Assembly (NCBI RefSeq): GCF_024298965.1
Contig: NZ_CP085193.1
Span: 5,828,001 to 5,892,000, forward strand
Reading direction: 5' to 3'
DNA length: 64,000 nt
From: Streptomyces rapamycinicus NRRL 5491
GTDB lineage: Bacteria > Actinomycetota > Actinomycetes > Streptomycetales > Streptomycetaceae
Part shown: positions 45,400 through 53,872 of the stretch, piece after piece
How the letters are laid out: each line of letters starts with the position of its first letter
Numbering within the stretch: position 1 is the stretch's first letter
The notes under the pieces: model-generated
The model's input: only the letters and a program-made list of their open reading frames with translations
What the model was told of the DNA's origin: nothing
Databases searched by the model: none
Made by a program: the position numbers and the translations under genes

Positions 45400-45633
45400 C
45401 AACTCGCGGCAGGCAAGCCCTTCAGGCTCACCGCTGCCGATCACACCGGTCACTACTCGCTGGCCGTCTGGCCCGAACGCCTCCCGAACCCGCAGGAGGA
45501 AACGCTCGGTGCCACGGCAGCAAACCCCATATGCCCCCGCTCCGGCCGCCGACGCCACAGGAAGCCTCGCCATGCGGCGAGGAAGGCACGTTGGTGGCCA
45601 GGGCGGGTCTCGGGTCCCGTCTCCGCTGTCTGA
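45124..45633 (+). CDS. Hypothetical protein, full-length copy of a duplicated gene
   Basis: A 169-aa frame starting GTG within the end of the ATPase gene. The first 125 residues look genuine (VVRVVLGHHDARNPRLALRC, FFRTWCDDEAQQEAVM, FRLTAADHTGHYSLAVWP). The tail after about residue 125 is Arg/Pro-rich and overlaps the next gene in another frame, so the functional stop may once have been earlier. No domain recognised. The first 90 residues are duplicated at 49112. Confidence 0.6.
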   Translation: MLRYRVEATGEGPVDGQVVRVVLGHHDARNPRLALRCLRGHALHIAEGLDPSPEASWLGNIRMQQVSDDLPHVPAFFRTWCDDEAQQEAVMTQLAAGKPFRLTAADHTGHYSLAVWPERLPNPQEETLGATAANPICPRSGRRRHRKPRHAARKARWWPGRVSGPVSAV

Positions 45634-45835
45634 ACTGGAGGCTCCCCCGACCTCGCAAGGGCAGGTCAACAGCACGAGGCGGGACCCGGACCAAGACACC
45701 ACAAGAAGAGGCGCGTTGGCAGCACCCCTGGATGACGGCGACGAGATGTTCGACCTGATCGGCGCCATCGTCACCCAGCCAGCACCAGCGAGGACCCACC
45801 CGAAGACCAGTGCGTCCGCGCACCCGACGAAATGA
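45509..45835 (+). CDS. Unknown 108-aa protein preceding the HemB-like gene
   Basis: GTG at 45509 preceded by GGAGGAAAC, a strong ribosome-binding site, in a frame different from the overlapping 45124-45633. The protein is mostly disordered (Pro/Arg/Gly) with a short hydrophobic helix DDGDEMFDLIGAIVTQP near the end. The HemB-like start follows 7 bp after its stop, so the two are probably co-translated. It could be a small substrate or precursor peptide; that is speculation. Confidence 0.5.
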   Translation: MPRQQTPYAPAPAADATGSLAMRRGRHVGGQGGSRVPSPLSELEAPPTSQGQVNSTRRDPDQDTTRRGALAAPLDDGDEMFDLIGAIVTQPAPARTHPKTSASAHPTK

Positions 45836-45842
45836 GGGACAG

Positions 45843-46814
45843 ATGAGCGTTACCGCGCCGCCGGCGCGAAGTAGCAGCGCAGCAAGCCCGCTCCGAAGTC
45901 GTCCGGCCGTTCGCCGTTTCCTGGAAGGTCCGGCACTCACCCCCGCGGACCTGTCCATGGTGCTGCTCGTCACCGAGAAGCAGGCCGACCGGCCCATGCC
46001 GACCCTCACGGTTCCGGAGATCCCCGCGGCGATGCGTGAGGCCCGATTACACGGCATCCGATCGGTCAAGATCTTCGCCGAGTCTGCCAGGCGGGACGCC
46101 ACAGGCGAGATCTCGCTCGTGCCCGACGCGCTCATGGCCCGGGCCGTCCGTGCCGCGAAGGACGCAGCACCCGACCTCGCGGTCATGACGGAGACGTGCC
46201 TCTGCTCATACACCGACTCCGGGCTCTGCTACATCACCGACGTACGAGGCCGCCCGGACATCCCCGCCACGATCGACGTCACCGCCCGGCAAGCCGTCGC
46301 GCACGCTGCGGCGGGAGCCGACATCGTGGGCCCGGCTTCCATGGTGCTCGGCACCACGCAAGGCGCCCGCACCGCGCTGAACGACCAGGGCTACGGCAGC
46401 GTCTCCGTCATGCCTCACGTCATCTTCTGGAGCAGTCTCTACGACGGCTTCCGCCGCACCATGGGCGCCACGCCCAAGGCTGGGACCGACCGCGAGTTCC
46501 AGATCAACCCCGGCAAGCCCGAGCAGTTCATCGACACTGCGCTCCAGCTCGTCCAAGACAGTGCCGACATGCTCTTGCTGGAGCCCGCCATGTTCACCGC
46601 CGACGTGCTCACCCACCTGAAGCAGCACACCCGGACACCGCTCTTCCCGTTCTCGGTCTCCGGCGAGTACACCGCCCTCTCGTCCCTCGACGCTAAGACC
46701 GGCCGACGAGACGTGCGCAGGCTCATCGAGCTCTTCACCATGCTGAAGCGCGCCGGAGCCGACGCCAGCGTGACCTACGCGGCGCTGGACATCACCCGGC
46801 AGCTCAGCGGCTAA
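45843..46814 (+). CDS. HemB-like (porphobilinogen synthase fold) protein lacking both Schiff-base lysines
   Basis: A 323-aa protein of the ALA dehydratase family. Retained: the zinc-binding cysteines (TETCLCSYTDSGLC), HAAAGADIVGPASMVLG, the Arg/Gln region REFQINPGKPEQFIDTALQL and SVSGEYTALS. Missing: the lysine normally in the SYxxKxAS motif (here VMPHVIFWSSLYDGF) and the lysine of MVKPA (here LLLEPAMF). Without both, ALA condensation by the known mechanism is not expected. GAGGGA precedes the ATG. Its stop overlaps the convergent HemC-like stop. Probably a neofunctional enzyme in specialised metabolism; not housekeeping hemB. Confidence 0.85.
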   Translation: MSVTAPPARSSSAASPLRSRPAVRRFLEGPALTPADLSMVLLVTEKQADRPMPTLTVPEIPAAMREARLHGIRSVKIFAESARRDATGEISLVPDALMARAVRAAKDAAPDLAVMTETCLCSYTDSGLCYITDVRGRPDIPATIDVTARQAVAHAAAGADIVGPASMVLGTTQGARTALNDQGYGSVSVMPHVIFWSSLYDGFRRTMGATPKAGTDREFQINPGKPEQFIDTALQLVQDSADMLLLEPAMFTADVLTHLKQHTRTPLFPFSVSGEYTALSSLDAKTGRRDVRRLIELFTMLKRAGADASVTYAALDITRQLSG

Positions 46815-47755
46815 ACCGCAGCCTCGGCCCGTATCTCGCCGAGGATCGAACGCGCGCCCTGGCCGATCAGCTCTCCGGCCAGGGCCTCCCCCAGCTTCTC
46901 CGGCTCGCCGAACGGCCCGGAAAGCGAACCGGAAACCTGACGGGTCCCGTCGAGCGACGTCACCTGCGCATAAAGCGAAAGCGATCCGTCCGTGCGGACC
47001 TCGGCATAAGCACCCACGGGCACGCTGCATCCGCCATGCAACTCGGCAAGCAATGCACGCTCGGCCCGCACCTGAGCGTCAATCGCGAGATCTCCAGCAG
47101 TGGAAATAATCTCCTGAATCATCTTGCTGTCCTCACGGACCTGAATACCAAGCGCTCCTTGCCCCGGCGACGGCGGAAACAGATCGACGGGCAGAATCTC
47201 GCCGATAGCATCATCCAGCCCGAGACGTCGAAGCCCCGCGACCGCCAGAACCACGGCGTCAAGCCCCATGGTCTCGATCTTCTTCAGCCGCGGCGGGACA
47301 TTACCCCGAATCGGCACGACCTCAATATCAGGCCGCACCGCCAGTAGCTGGGCGATGCGCCGCGGAGCCCCGGTCCCCACCCGGGCCCCTTTGCGCAGCC
47401 CAGCGAGGGTGCTCCCACACAAGGCGTCGCGTGCGTCCTCCCGGACCGGCGGGGGCATCAGAAGAAGGCCAGGTGGATTCGCCGTAGGCAGGTCCTTCAG
47501 GGAATGAATGACCACATCCACATCTCCCCGAGCCAGCGCAGCTTCCTGTTCTGTACTGAACGCACTGCCGCCGCTCAAGGCCGAGACGTCCGAAACCAAC
47601 GACTTCCGATCCCTGTCGCCACCTTCGAGAATCACTCGGTGCGTAAAGGTGACCTCAGGGAATCGCTCGCGCAGGGGAGCAAGGTATTCACGCACCTGCA
47701 CCTTGGCCAGATTGCTTGCACGCGAGCCTACGAAATATGCATCCACGGCGATCAA
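46811..47755 (-). CDS. HemC-like (hydroxymethylbilane synthase family) protein, divergent
   Basis: A 314-aa protein. Conserved: Arg of VGSRASNLAKVQ, Lys-Asp of VIHSLKDLP, Arg pair of VGTGAPRRIAQLL, RGNVPPRLKKIE and the cofactor-binding Cys in LHGGCSVPVGAY. Changed: the mobile loop that reads VGGKGLF in HemC is LSGGSAF here, removing both loop lysines. It could still assemble a dipyrromethane cofactor, but substrate handling may differ. Convergent with the HemB-like gene (4-bp stop overlap). A start at 47755 (ATG) is chosen; no strong RBS. Confidence 0.82.
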   Translation of the reverse strand: MIAVDAYFVGSRASNLAKVQVREYLAPLRERFPEVTFTHRVILEGGDRDRKSLVSDVSALSGGSAFSTEQEAALARGDVDVVIHSLKDLPTANPPGLLLMPPPVREDARDALCGSTLAGLRKGARVGTGAPRRIAQLLAVRPDIEVVPIRGNVPPRLKKIETMGLDAVVLAVAGLRRLGLDDAIGEILPVDLFPPSPGQGALGIQVREDSKMIQEIISTAGDLAIDAQVRAERALLAELHGGCSVPVGAYAEVRTDGSLSLYAQVTSLDGTRQVSGSLSGPFGEPEKLGEALAGELIGQGARSILGEIRAEAAV

Positions 47756-47916
47756 CTCCCGACAGGTGGTAGACCGTCAGAGCATCGTACTCGCCATTGA
47801 CAGGCCGCTATGCCGACTATTCGTCGGGATAGCGGGTGCCGATGCCTTACCGGCTTTACGCGCACGCTGAAGTGATGTTGCGAGGCGTCGAGGATACGCC
47901 CGGTTGCCTCGGTGGG

Positions 47917-48204
47917 TCAGTTCCGCCGATCGTCGGGCTGTTCGTTCAGCAATCTGCTGAGTTCCTTCTCGGCCTCCTCATATCCGGCGTCGGAGATCCG
48001 CTGTAGCTCGCGCAGATCGCAGGCGGCGGCTGCGCGTCGGGTCAACAGGTATCCCGCGTGCATGCACCCCTCGTCCAGCAGCTCGCTCAGCTCCTGGATG
48101 TCTCCAACCGTGTCGGCGAGATCGGCAAGCCGGTCCAAAGCGGTCTCGTTCCCCGCGTCGGCCAGCTCGCGCAGGGTCTCCCGATCGACGTTCATGTTCA
48201 CCAT
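47917..48204 (-). CDS. Helical hypothetical protein divergent from a MerR regulator
   Basis: A 95-aa protein made of short helical repeats (LRELADAGNETALDRLADLA, ELSELLDEGCMHAGYLLTRR, LQRISDAGYEEAEKELSRLL), resembling Sel1/HEAT-like units. Divergent from the MerR gene at 48259 with a palindromic operator between them, so it is likely that regulator's target. The start is either 48204 or the in-frame ATG at 48195. Confidence 0.7.
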   Translation of the reverse strand: MVNMNVDRETLRELADAGNETALDRLADLADTVGDIQELSELLDEGCMHAGYLLTRRAAAACDLRELQRISDAGYEEAEKELSRLLNEQPDDRRN

Positions 48205-48219
48205 GGCGCCAGGGTGCAA

Positions 48220-48238
48220 CCCTGCCCCAGGGGCAGGG
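48220..48238. promoter_or_regulatory. MerR-type operator/promoter
   Basis: CCCTGCCCC-A-GGGGCAGGG, a perfect 9-1-9 palindrome. On the minus strand TTGACC precedes it directly, which gives the long (about 19-bp) spacer typical of MerR-activated promoters. It serves the gene at 47917-48204. Confidence 0.75.
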
Positions 48239-48258
48239 TCAAGTGCCACGATGGAACG

Positions 48259-49002
48259 GTGATCACCATCGGGCAGCTCGCCGGGTATGTCGGTGTTTCG
48301 GTCAAGACCGTTCGCGTCTACCACGCCAAGGGGCTGCTTTCCGAGCCCGACCGCGATGCCTCCGGCTACCGGCGCTACGACGCGGAGGATGTCGTCGCCC
48401 TGATCAAGATCCGGACACTCGCCGAAGCCGGTGTCCCGCTGGCCCGCATTCGCGAGCTGAGATCAGCGAACGAGGAAGAGTTCCACCGGGCGCTGCACGA
48501 CATCGACGACGAACTGGACGCCCGTATCCGTGAACTGCAGGCCACCCGGGCGCGCCTGCGTGAGCTGGCATCCGGGCAGTCCGCAGCGCTGCCGGACGGG
48601 GTCGGCGCTCAGCTGGAGAATCTGGTGGGGTGGGGATTCACCTCCCGGTGGGTGGATCTTCAGCGTGACCTGTGGATCCTCGTCTTCGCCACCCACCCGG
48701 ACCGGGCTGCCGAGCTGTTCCGGGACCAGAGCGAGAGCCTGTCCGACCCTGCGCTGCGGCAGCTCTTCCTCGACTACGACCGCGCGTACGACCTCGATCC
48801 CGACGACGCCCGGATCGACGACCTCGCCCGACGGATCGTCGAGGCGACCATGAGCCGCTACGGAACGGGCGAACTGCCCGCGGTGGATCCGGCCTCCGAG
48901 ATTCCCGCGCTCATCCAGGGCACGGTCAACGCCGCCTCTCCGACATGGCGACGGCTGGACTCGCTGATTCGCACACAACTGAGCCCTCGTCGTCAGGGTT
49001 GA
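48259..49002 (+). CDS. MerR-family transcriptional regulator
   Basis: A 247-aa regulator. The N-terminal MerR domain is clear (VITIGQLAGYVGVSVKTVRV, GLLSEPDRDASGYRRYDAED), followed by a dimerisation helix (LDARIRELQATRARLRELAS) and a 130-aa helical C-terminal domain that may bind a ligand. GTG at 48259; RBS weak. It probably activates its divergent neighbour through the palindrome at 48220. Confidence 0.85.
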   Translation: MITIGQLAGYVGVSVKTVRVYHAKGLLSEPDRDASGYRRYDAEDVVALIKIRTLAEAGVPLARIRELRSANEEEFHRALHDIDDELDARIRELQATRARLRELASGQSAALPDGVGAQLENLVGWGFTSRWVDLQRDLWILVFATHPDRAAELFRDQSESLSDPALRQLFLDYDRAYDLDPDDARIDDLARRIVEATMSRYGTGELPAVDPASEIPALIQGTVNAASPTWRRLDSLIRTQLSPRRQG

Positions 49003-49088
49003 GAGAGCACAGCGGACAGGTACGTGCACAGCAGGGTCTGCTCGGCGTCGGCGACCGCGGAGCCCAGGTCTCAGCCGGCGCACTCGCA

Positions 49089-49387
49089 GCCCTGGAGAGC
49101 GGTGAACGGGAGTGCTCCGCTACCGGGTAGAGGCCGCCGGGGAAGGGCCGGTGGACGGCCAAGTCGTGCGCGTCGTTCTGGGGCATCACGACGCCCGAAA
49201 CCCCCGACTCGCCCTTCGATGCCTCCGTGGACACGCGCTCCACATCGCGGAGGGGCTGGACCCCAGCCCCGAGGCGTCCTGGCTCGGCAGCGTCCGCATG
49301 CAACAGGTGAGCGATGACCTGCCGGATGTACCAGCCTTCTTCCGCACCTGGTGCGACGACGAGGTGCAGCAAGAAACCGCCATGACT
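49089..49387 (+). repeat. 299-bp direct repeat, copy 2
   Basis: Second copy of 45101-45399. Upstream and downstream of the repeat the two loci differ completely. Confidence 0.85.
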
Positions 49388-49432
49388 GCGGTCGGCGCCG
49401 CCCAGCAGGCAAGCCGCCCAGTGCGCCGCTGA
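49112..49432 (+). pseudogene. Truncated second copy of the duplicated hypothetical gene
   Basis: Reads like 45124-45633 for the first 91 residues (VVRVVLGHHDARNPRLALRC, FFRTWCDDEVQQET), then diverges at the repeat end and stops after VGAAQQASRPVRR. It lacks the FRLTAADHTGHY segment, so it is a 3'-truncated copy. Substitutions relative to copy 1 are largely conservative, which suggests a period of function before truncation. Confidence 0.6.
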
Positions 49433-50381
49433 CCATTTGCGCACTGCCTACCAAGTCACCGCCGCACCTCACCGCCGCGTCGAAGCAGCCCGTCGACGCT
49501 CGACCATCGCGGCCTCGCTCCCGCCCATTGGGCCTGACTTCCCTCAACCACCGGCGGCGGCCACAGCACCAACACCTGGAGGAATGGCGAGGAGCATCCT
49601 GGGGCTGCTGCAAGGGCGCGTTGGTGCGGTGCGCGTGCCCGGTGGGAATTCGCGCCACTTGGCGGAGGGAGTTCCCGGCCGATTACGGTCTGTTATTATG
49701 TTATAACCGGGAAATGAGCCCATGGCTGGATCGGAAGGGCGCACACACTGGCGACTCCGAGGCACTTCGGCGCGTTCCGGCATGGTCGAGGAAAGTTTCG
49801 TGTGCGCCGGGGGCCGCAATGCTGATGGGGCCGACGATGTCAAGGCCACACTCCACGCCAGGAAGCAGGTCGCCGGGAACGTCATTCCGCTCGCCGAAGT
49901 GGCTTGAGTTCGTACGGCCGTGCCTTCGCCCGGGCGATGTGGAATGGCCGGATACGTAATGGCTGGTTGCGTTGCTCCGGTACCCCCGCCAATCTATGGA
50001 CATGTTAGGGACAGGGCGTCATTACGGGGTTACCGGCGAAGCCTCTTCCGCGGCGGTCACCAGGCCGTAAATGCTCCGTCCGTTGATTCACGGACGGTAT
50101 GTGGAGATGGTACGTATCACGGCCGCAGCCGTGCTGAGCAGGTCGTATCGGCTGGTGCGCAGAATGCGGCGCTCTGGTTTCCTTTCTGACCGGTCGAAGT
50201 CTTCCCAGTGCGCAGTTCCCGTGCGACGGGACGAGGCCGCTCGCCGTTGAGCGGCCTCTCGTACGGGGAAAGGGGAAGGATTCGTGTTCGAGCCACTCGT
50301 CTCGTACCGCCGTACGTCCGTGGCGGCATGTGGAATTCCGCAGCGAAGCCGCCCACTCACCATTCGCGACAGGGGGCTCTT
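49433..50381. other. 950-bp region without a credible gene
   Basis: Contains an AT-rich patch around 49689-49708 (GTTATTATGTTATAACC with the palindrome GTTATAAC) and then low-GC, codon-biased-free sequence up to the secreted-protein gene. A promoter may lie near 49700 or just before 50382; no RNA or stable hairpin identified. Confidence 0.45.
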
Positions 50382-52571
50382 TTGAGAAGAACTACGAAAG
50401 GCGTGTCGCCGGCCGGATTCGGCCTCGGCGCCGCGCTGACCCTGCTGACATCGATGGTGTCGACGCCGGCGTTCGCAGCCGAGCCCGGCACACTGACGGT
50501 CAGCGTCATCCGCGACGTCAACGCCGACGGCAGGCACACGGCGGACCGTGAATTAGGGGTGGCCGGGATCCAGGTCCGGGTCACCGATCCCGACGACAAC
50601 ACCTTCATCGTCACCACCGGCCCGGGCGGCACCATCCAGGTGCCCACTGCGGGGACCGAAGGACAGTTCAAGCTGGAGCTGGTGACCAGCAGCCTCCCGG
50701 ACTATCTCCAGCCCGCCTTCGGCGGCAGGGACCTGTCCACCGCGCTCACCTTCGTCGACGTGACCGAGAAGTCGGAGACGGTGCGGTTCGGGGTGTGGAA
50801 CACGGCGGACTACTGCCAGGTCAATGCCGACCTGACGACCTCCTGCCAGCAGGACATGCTCAAGCCCGACACCTCCCGCGGCCTGGTGACCTTCAACAAC
50901 AACTGGCGCGGCAACAGCAACGCCGGTGCACCCGCACCCACCACCCTCAACACCAAGGGCGACACGGGTGCGACCTACGGCCTGGCGTACGACAAGAAGC
51001 AACGGCGCATCTTCCAGGGCGCCTACGCCAAACGCGCCACCACCTACGGGCCGGACGGGCCGGGCGCGATCTATGTGACGCCGCGCGGCGGCGGTGCCAC
51101 CACCACCTTCGCCACCCTGACCGCCGGCAGCACCCAGCACAACACCAACACCGCCCGCTACGACGGCGACTTCATCGGGGCTGTCGGCAAGGAGGGGCTC
51201 GGGGACATCGACATCTCCGAGAAGGGCAACGAGCTGTACGCGGTCAACATGTACGACCGCAAGCTCTACACCTTCGATGCGACCCAGGCGACCGCGAGCG
51301 CGCCGGAGTCGAGCATCGACATCCCCAACCCGGGCTGCAACGGTCCCGCCGACTGGCGCCCGATGGGCCTCGGGGTGCGCGACGGTGTGGTGTACGTCGG
51401 CGGGGTGTGCTCGGCGCAGTCCACGCAGGACGCCGACGACCTGCGGGCCGTGGTGTGGACGTACAACCCCACGACGCAGACGTTCTCCACCGCGCCGGTG
51501 CTGGACCAGAAGCTGGACCAGGGGCGCGGAAACCTGACCACGGGCATCCCCGCCAAGTGGACGCCCTGGACGCTGGACGACCCGAACCAGTACCCGGAGG
51601 GTGTCAACAGCACCCCCGCCCGCCCGCAACCGATGCTCAGCGACATCGTCGTCGAGGCCAACGGGGACCTGGCACTGGGCTTCCGCGACCGTCAGGGCGA
51701 CCTGGGCGGCTTCGAAATGATCAACCCCAATCCGGCGTATCCCAACCTGGAGACCACCGCCTCGGCAGGCGACATCAACAAGGCGTGCCGCACCGCCGCG
51801 GGCACCTTCGTGTGGGAAGGCACCGGCGGCTGCCCGACCAACACGGGCGATGGCGCCGACGAGTTCTACCACGGCGACCACTGGGCCGGCCACGGCGAAC
51901 GGGCACAGGGCGCCCTGGCCCTCAACCCACAGGACGGCAAGATCGCCAGTACCTACATGGATCCCGCGCACACGATCCAGTCCGGAGGGGTGAACTGGCA
52001 CGACCGCACCAGCGGCGCCGCCGACGACAAGGGGTACGGCATCCAGTACCTCAATGATCCCGACAACGGCAGCTTCGCCAAGGCCAACGGCCTGGGCGAC
52101 TTGGAGTACCTATGCGACTTGCCGCCGATCCAGCTCGGCAACCGCGTCTGGTACGACCCGCATCCCGGCACCCAGAACCCCGAGGAATCGGCCGGCATGC
52201 CCGGCATCACTGTCACCCTCCTGTCCGAGGACGGCGACACGCTCGCCACGACCACGACCAACGCCAAGGGCGAGTACTACTTCAGCTCGCTCGACGTACC
52301 CGAGCTGACCGCACACGGCACGTACAAGCTCCGGTTCGACAAGAGCACGGTGGACCTGAGCAACGTGCCCATCGGACGGCCCAACCCGCAGATCAGCAAG
52401 CTGCGGTGGTCCAACGCGTGCGAGGACGACAGCAACTGCGAATCGGCGATCGACTCCAAGCCGAAGTTCAACAGCAACTCCGACACCACCGCGGAGACCG
52501 ATGAGTTCAGCGTCGGTGACTGGGGTTCGGTCAAGCACAACCTCGACGCGGGTATGTACTACTCCCGCTGA
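50382..52571 (+). CDS. Secreted SdrD B-like repeat/beta-propeller surface protein
   Basis: A 729-aa exported protein. TTG at 50382 follows AGGGGG and begins a signal peptide (LGAALTLLTSMVSTPAFA). An N-terminal SdrD B-like domain (DVNADGRHTADRELGVAGI) is followed by a large central region with tryptophan-rich blades (YVGGVCSAQSTQDADDLRAV, WTPWTLDDPNQYPEG). A C-terminal SdrD B domain closes it (LGNRVWYDPHPGTQNPEE, TTTTNAKGEYYFSSLD). No LPXTG signal or terminal TM helix is present, so it is probably released. Related to actinobacterial adhesion or matrix proteins; exact role unknown. Confidence 0.8.
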   Translation: MRRTTKGVSPAGFGLGAALTLLTSMVSTPAFAAEPGTLTVSVIRDVNADGRHTADRELGVAGIQVRVTDPDDNTFIVTTGPGGTIQVPTAGTEGQFKLELVTSSLPDYLQPAFGGRDLSTALTFVDVTEKSETVRFGVWNTADYCQVNADLTTSCQQDMLKPDTSRGLVTFNNNWRGNSNAGAPAPTTLNTKGDTGATYGLAYDKKQRRIFQGAYAKRATTYGPDGPGAIYVTPRGGGATTTFATLTAGSTQHNTNTARYDGDFIGAVGKEGLGDIDISEKGNELYAVNMYDRKLYTFDATQATASAPESSIDIPNPGCNGPADWRPMGLGVRDGVVYVGGVCSAQSTQDADDLRAVVWTYNPTTQTFSTAPVLDQKLDQGRGNLTTGIPAKWTPWTLDDPNQYPEGVNSTPARPQPMLSDIVVEANGDLALGFRDRQGDLGGFEMINPNPAYPNLETTASAGDINKACRTAAGTFVWEGTGGCPTNTGDGADEFYHGDHWAGHGERAQGALALNPQDGKIASTYMDPAHTIQSGGVNWHDRTSGAADDKGYGIQYLNDPDNGSFAKANGLGDLEYLCDLPPIQLGNRVWYDPHPGTQNPEESAGMPGITVTLLSEDGDTLATTTTNAKGEYYFSSLDVPELTAHGTYKLRFDKSTVDLSNVPIGRPNPQISKLRWSNACEDDSNCESAIDSKPKFNSNSDTTAETDEFSVGDWGSVKHNLDAGMYYSR

Positions 52572-52592
52572 GCATGAGCCCCCGTTCCGCAA

Positions 52593-52622
52593 CGGTGCGC
52601 CCTCACTCCAGGGGGCGCACCG
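52593..52622. terminator. Bidirectional terminator
   Basis: A 10-bp stem CGGTGCGCCC / GGGCGCACCG between the convergent SdrD-like and peroxidase genes. Confidence 0.8.
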
Positions 52623-52630
52623 CGCATGTC

Positions 52631-53791
52631 TCATCGGGCCAAAGTGCCTTCCCCCAAATGGCGTTCCTTTCCAAAGCCCGGCAGGACCAGGAAGGTGCCC
52701 GAGGCCGTGGCCGTGGTGAAGGCCATCAGGTCATCGCCCTCGTCGAGCCGCTGCTGGGTGGCGACGAACGTACGGAGTTCGCGTTGGAAGCTGATGAAGA
52801 CCAGACCGGCGTCGTCCGGCCCGTTGCGGTAGCTGTAACTGCGGCGCAGCATCAGTCCGCTGCCGGAGGTGAGCGGGTTGGCGCGACGGGCGTGTGCCAT
52901 GGGCGGTACCAGATAGCGGCCATCGGGGGTCTTGGCACCCAGGTCCACCTCGGCGTCGGGGCGGCCTCCGCTCAGCGGCGCCCCGTCGGAGCGCCGGCGG
53001 CCGATGATCTCCTCCTGGCGGTGCACGGGCTGCGCCAGGAAGCGGGCGGCGCCGATGCGCAGTCGGCGCACCACGGCGATCGTGCCGCCGGCCACCGGAG
53101 CCGGGCCGTCGAGCCACACCTCGCGCCGCATCTGCTCGGGCCCCTTGGGCACGATGATCCCGTCGGGGAAGCCGAGGAGATTGCGCCCGGCGTGCGGTCC
53201 GGCCGGGGGCCGGAACCCCTGCTGCGACCAGCGCACGCGCGCCCCCGCCTCGGTCAGCGCCGCGGTGCATACCGCCTCCGCGCAGCTGACCACCAGTGGG
53301 TCCGAGCCGCAGATCTGAAGCAGTACGTCGCCTTGGCGGGCCGCCTCGGGGATCTCCTCGCGGGCGAAGGCAGGCAGCCGCGCCGCGCCGGGCAGGTCGC
53401 GCCCTGCGCCGGAGACGAGGCGGGGCCCGATGCCGACCGTCACAGTCACATCGCCCGGGGCCAAACCGGCCATACGAGGATGGCTGCCCCTGGTCACCCG
53501 CTGCACGGACCGGCCCAGGTCTGCGATGACCTTGGCCACTTCGACGCCCTCGTGGGCCGGGGCGAGGTCGAGCACCACGAGACCGAGGTGTTCCTGTGGC
53601 GTGCCAGGTCTGTCAACCCCCGCTTGCGTGGACCCTGTTGAACTCACCGGCGACGGATGGTGGGAAGCGCCGCCACCGGGCTTCTGTTCAGGGCGCGGGT
53701 CCTCGGCCTGGCAGGCCGCCAGAGAGGACGCCGCAGCCAGCGCACCTCCCAGGAGCAGCCCCCTGCGGGGTACACCACGTAACTGATTCAT
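52631..53791 (-). CDS. Dyp-type heme peroxidase, Tat-exported lipoprotein
   Basis: A 386-aa dye-decolourising peroxidase. A twin-arginine signal (RRGLLLGG) leads to the lipobox SLAAC. Active-site motifs are GFPDG in RNLLGFPDGIIVPKG (distal Asp), the proximal His in VPPMAHARRANPLTSGS, and the distal Arg in LRRSYSYRNG. Family enzymes use H2O2 to oxidise bulky substrates outside the cell. GGAG precedes the start. It is divergent from the beta-helix lipoprotein. Confidence 0.9.
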   Translation of the reverse strand: MNQLRGVPRRGLLLGGALAAASSLAACQAEDPRPEQKPGGGASHHPSPVSSTGSTQAGVDRPGTPQEHLGLVVLDLAPAHEGVEVAKVIADLGRSVQRVTRGSHPRMAGLAPGDVTVTVGIGPRLVSGAGRDLPGAARLPAFAREEIPEAARQGDVLLQICGSDPLVVSCAEAVCTAALTEAGARVRWSQQGFRPPAGPHAGRNLLGFPDGIIVPKGPEQMRREVWLDGPAPVAGGTIAVVRRLRIGAARFLAQPVHRQEEIIGRRRSDGAPLSGGRPDAEVDLGAKTPDGRYLVPPMAHARRANPLTSGSGLMLRRSYSYRNGPDDAGLVFISFQRELRTFVATQQRLDEGDDLMAFTTATASGTFLVLPGFGKERHLGEGTLAR

Positions 53792-53872
53792 TACTCCATC
53801 TTGTCAGTATTGAGGAGTAATTATCAGCAATTCTCCCCATGCTGCTATTCGAGTAACCGTTGAAGGGAAATC

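Noticed and set aside
45843..47755. Housekeeping hemB and hemC assignment
   Set aside because: Key residues are replaced in both and the genes lie on a mobile island, so ordinary gene symbols would mislead.
50553..52001. 482-codon minus-strand frame opposite the SdrD-like gene
   Set aside because: Shadow frame; the plus strand has a signal peptide and recognisable domains.
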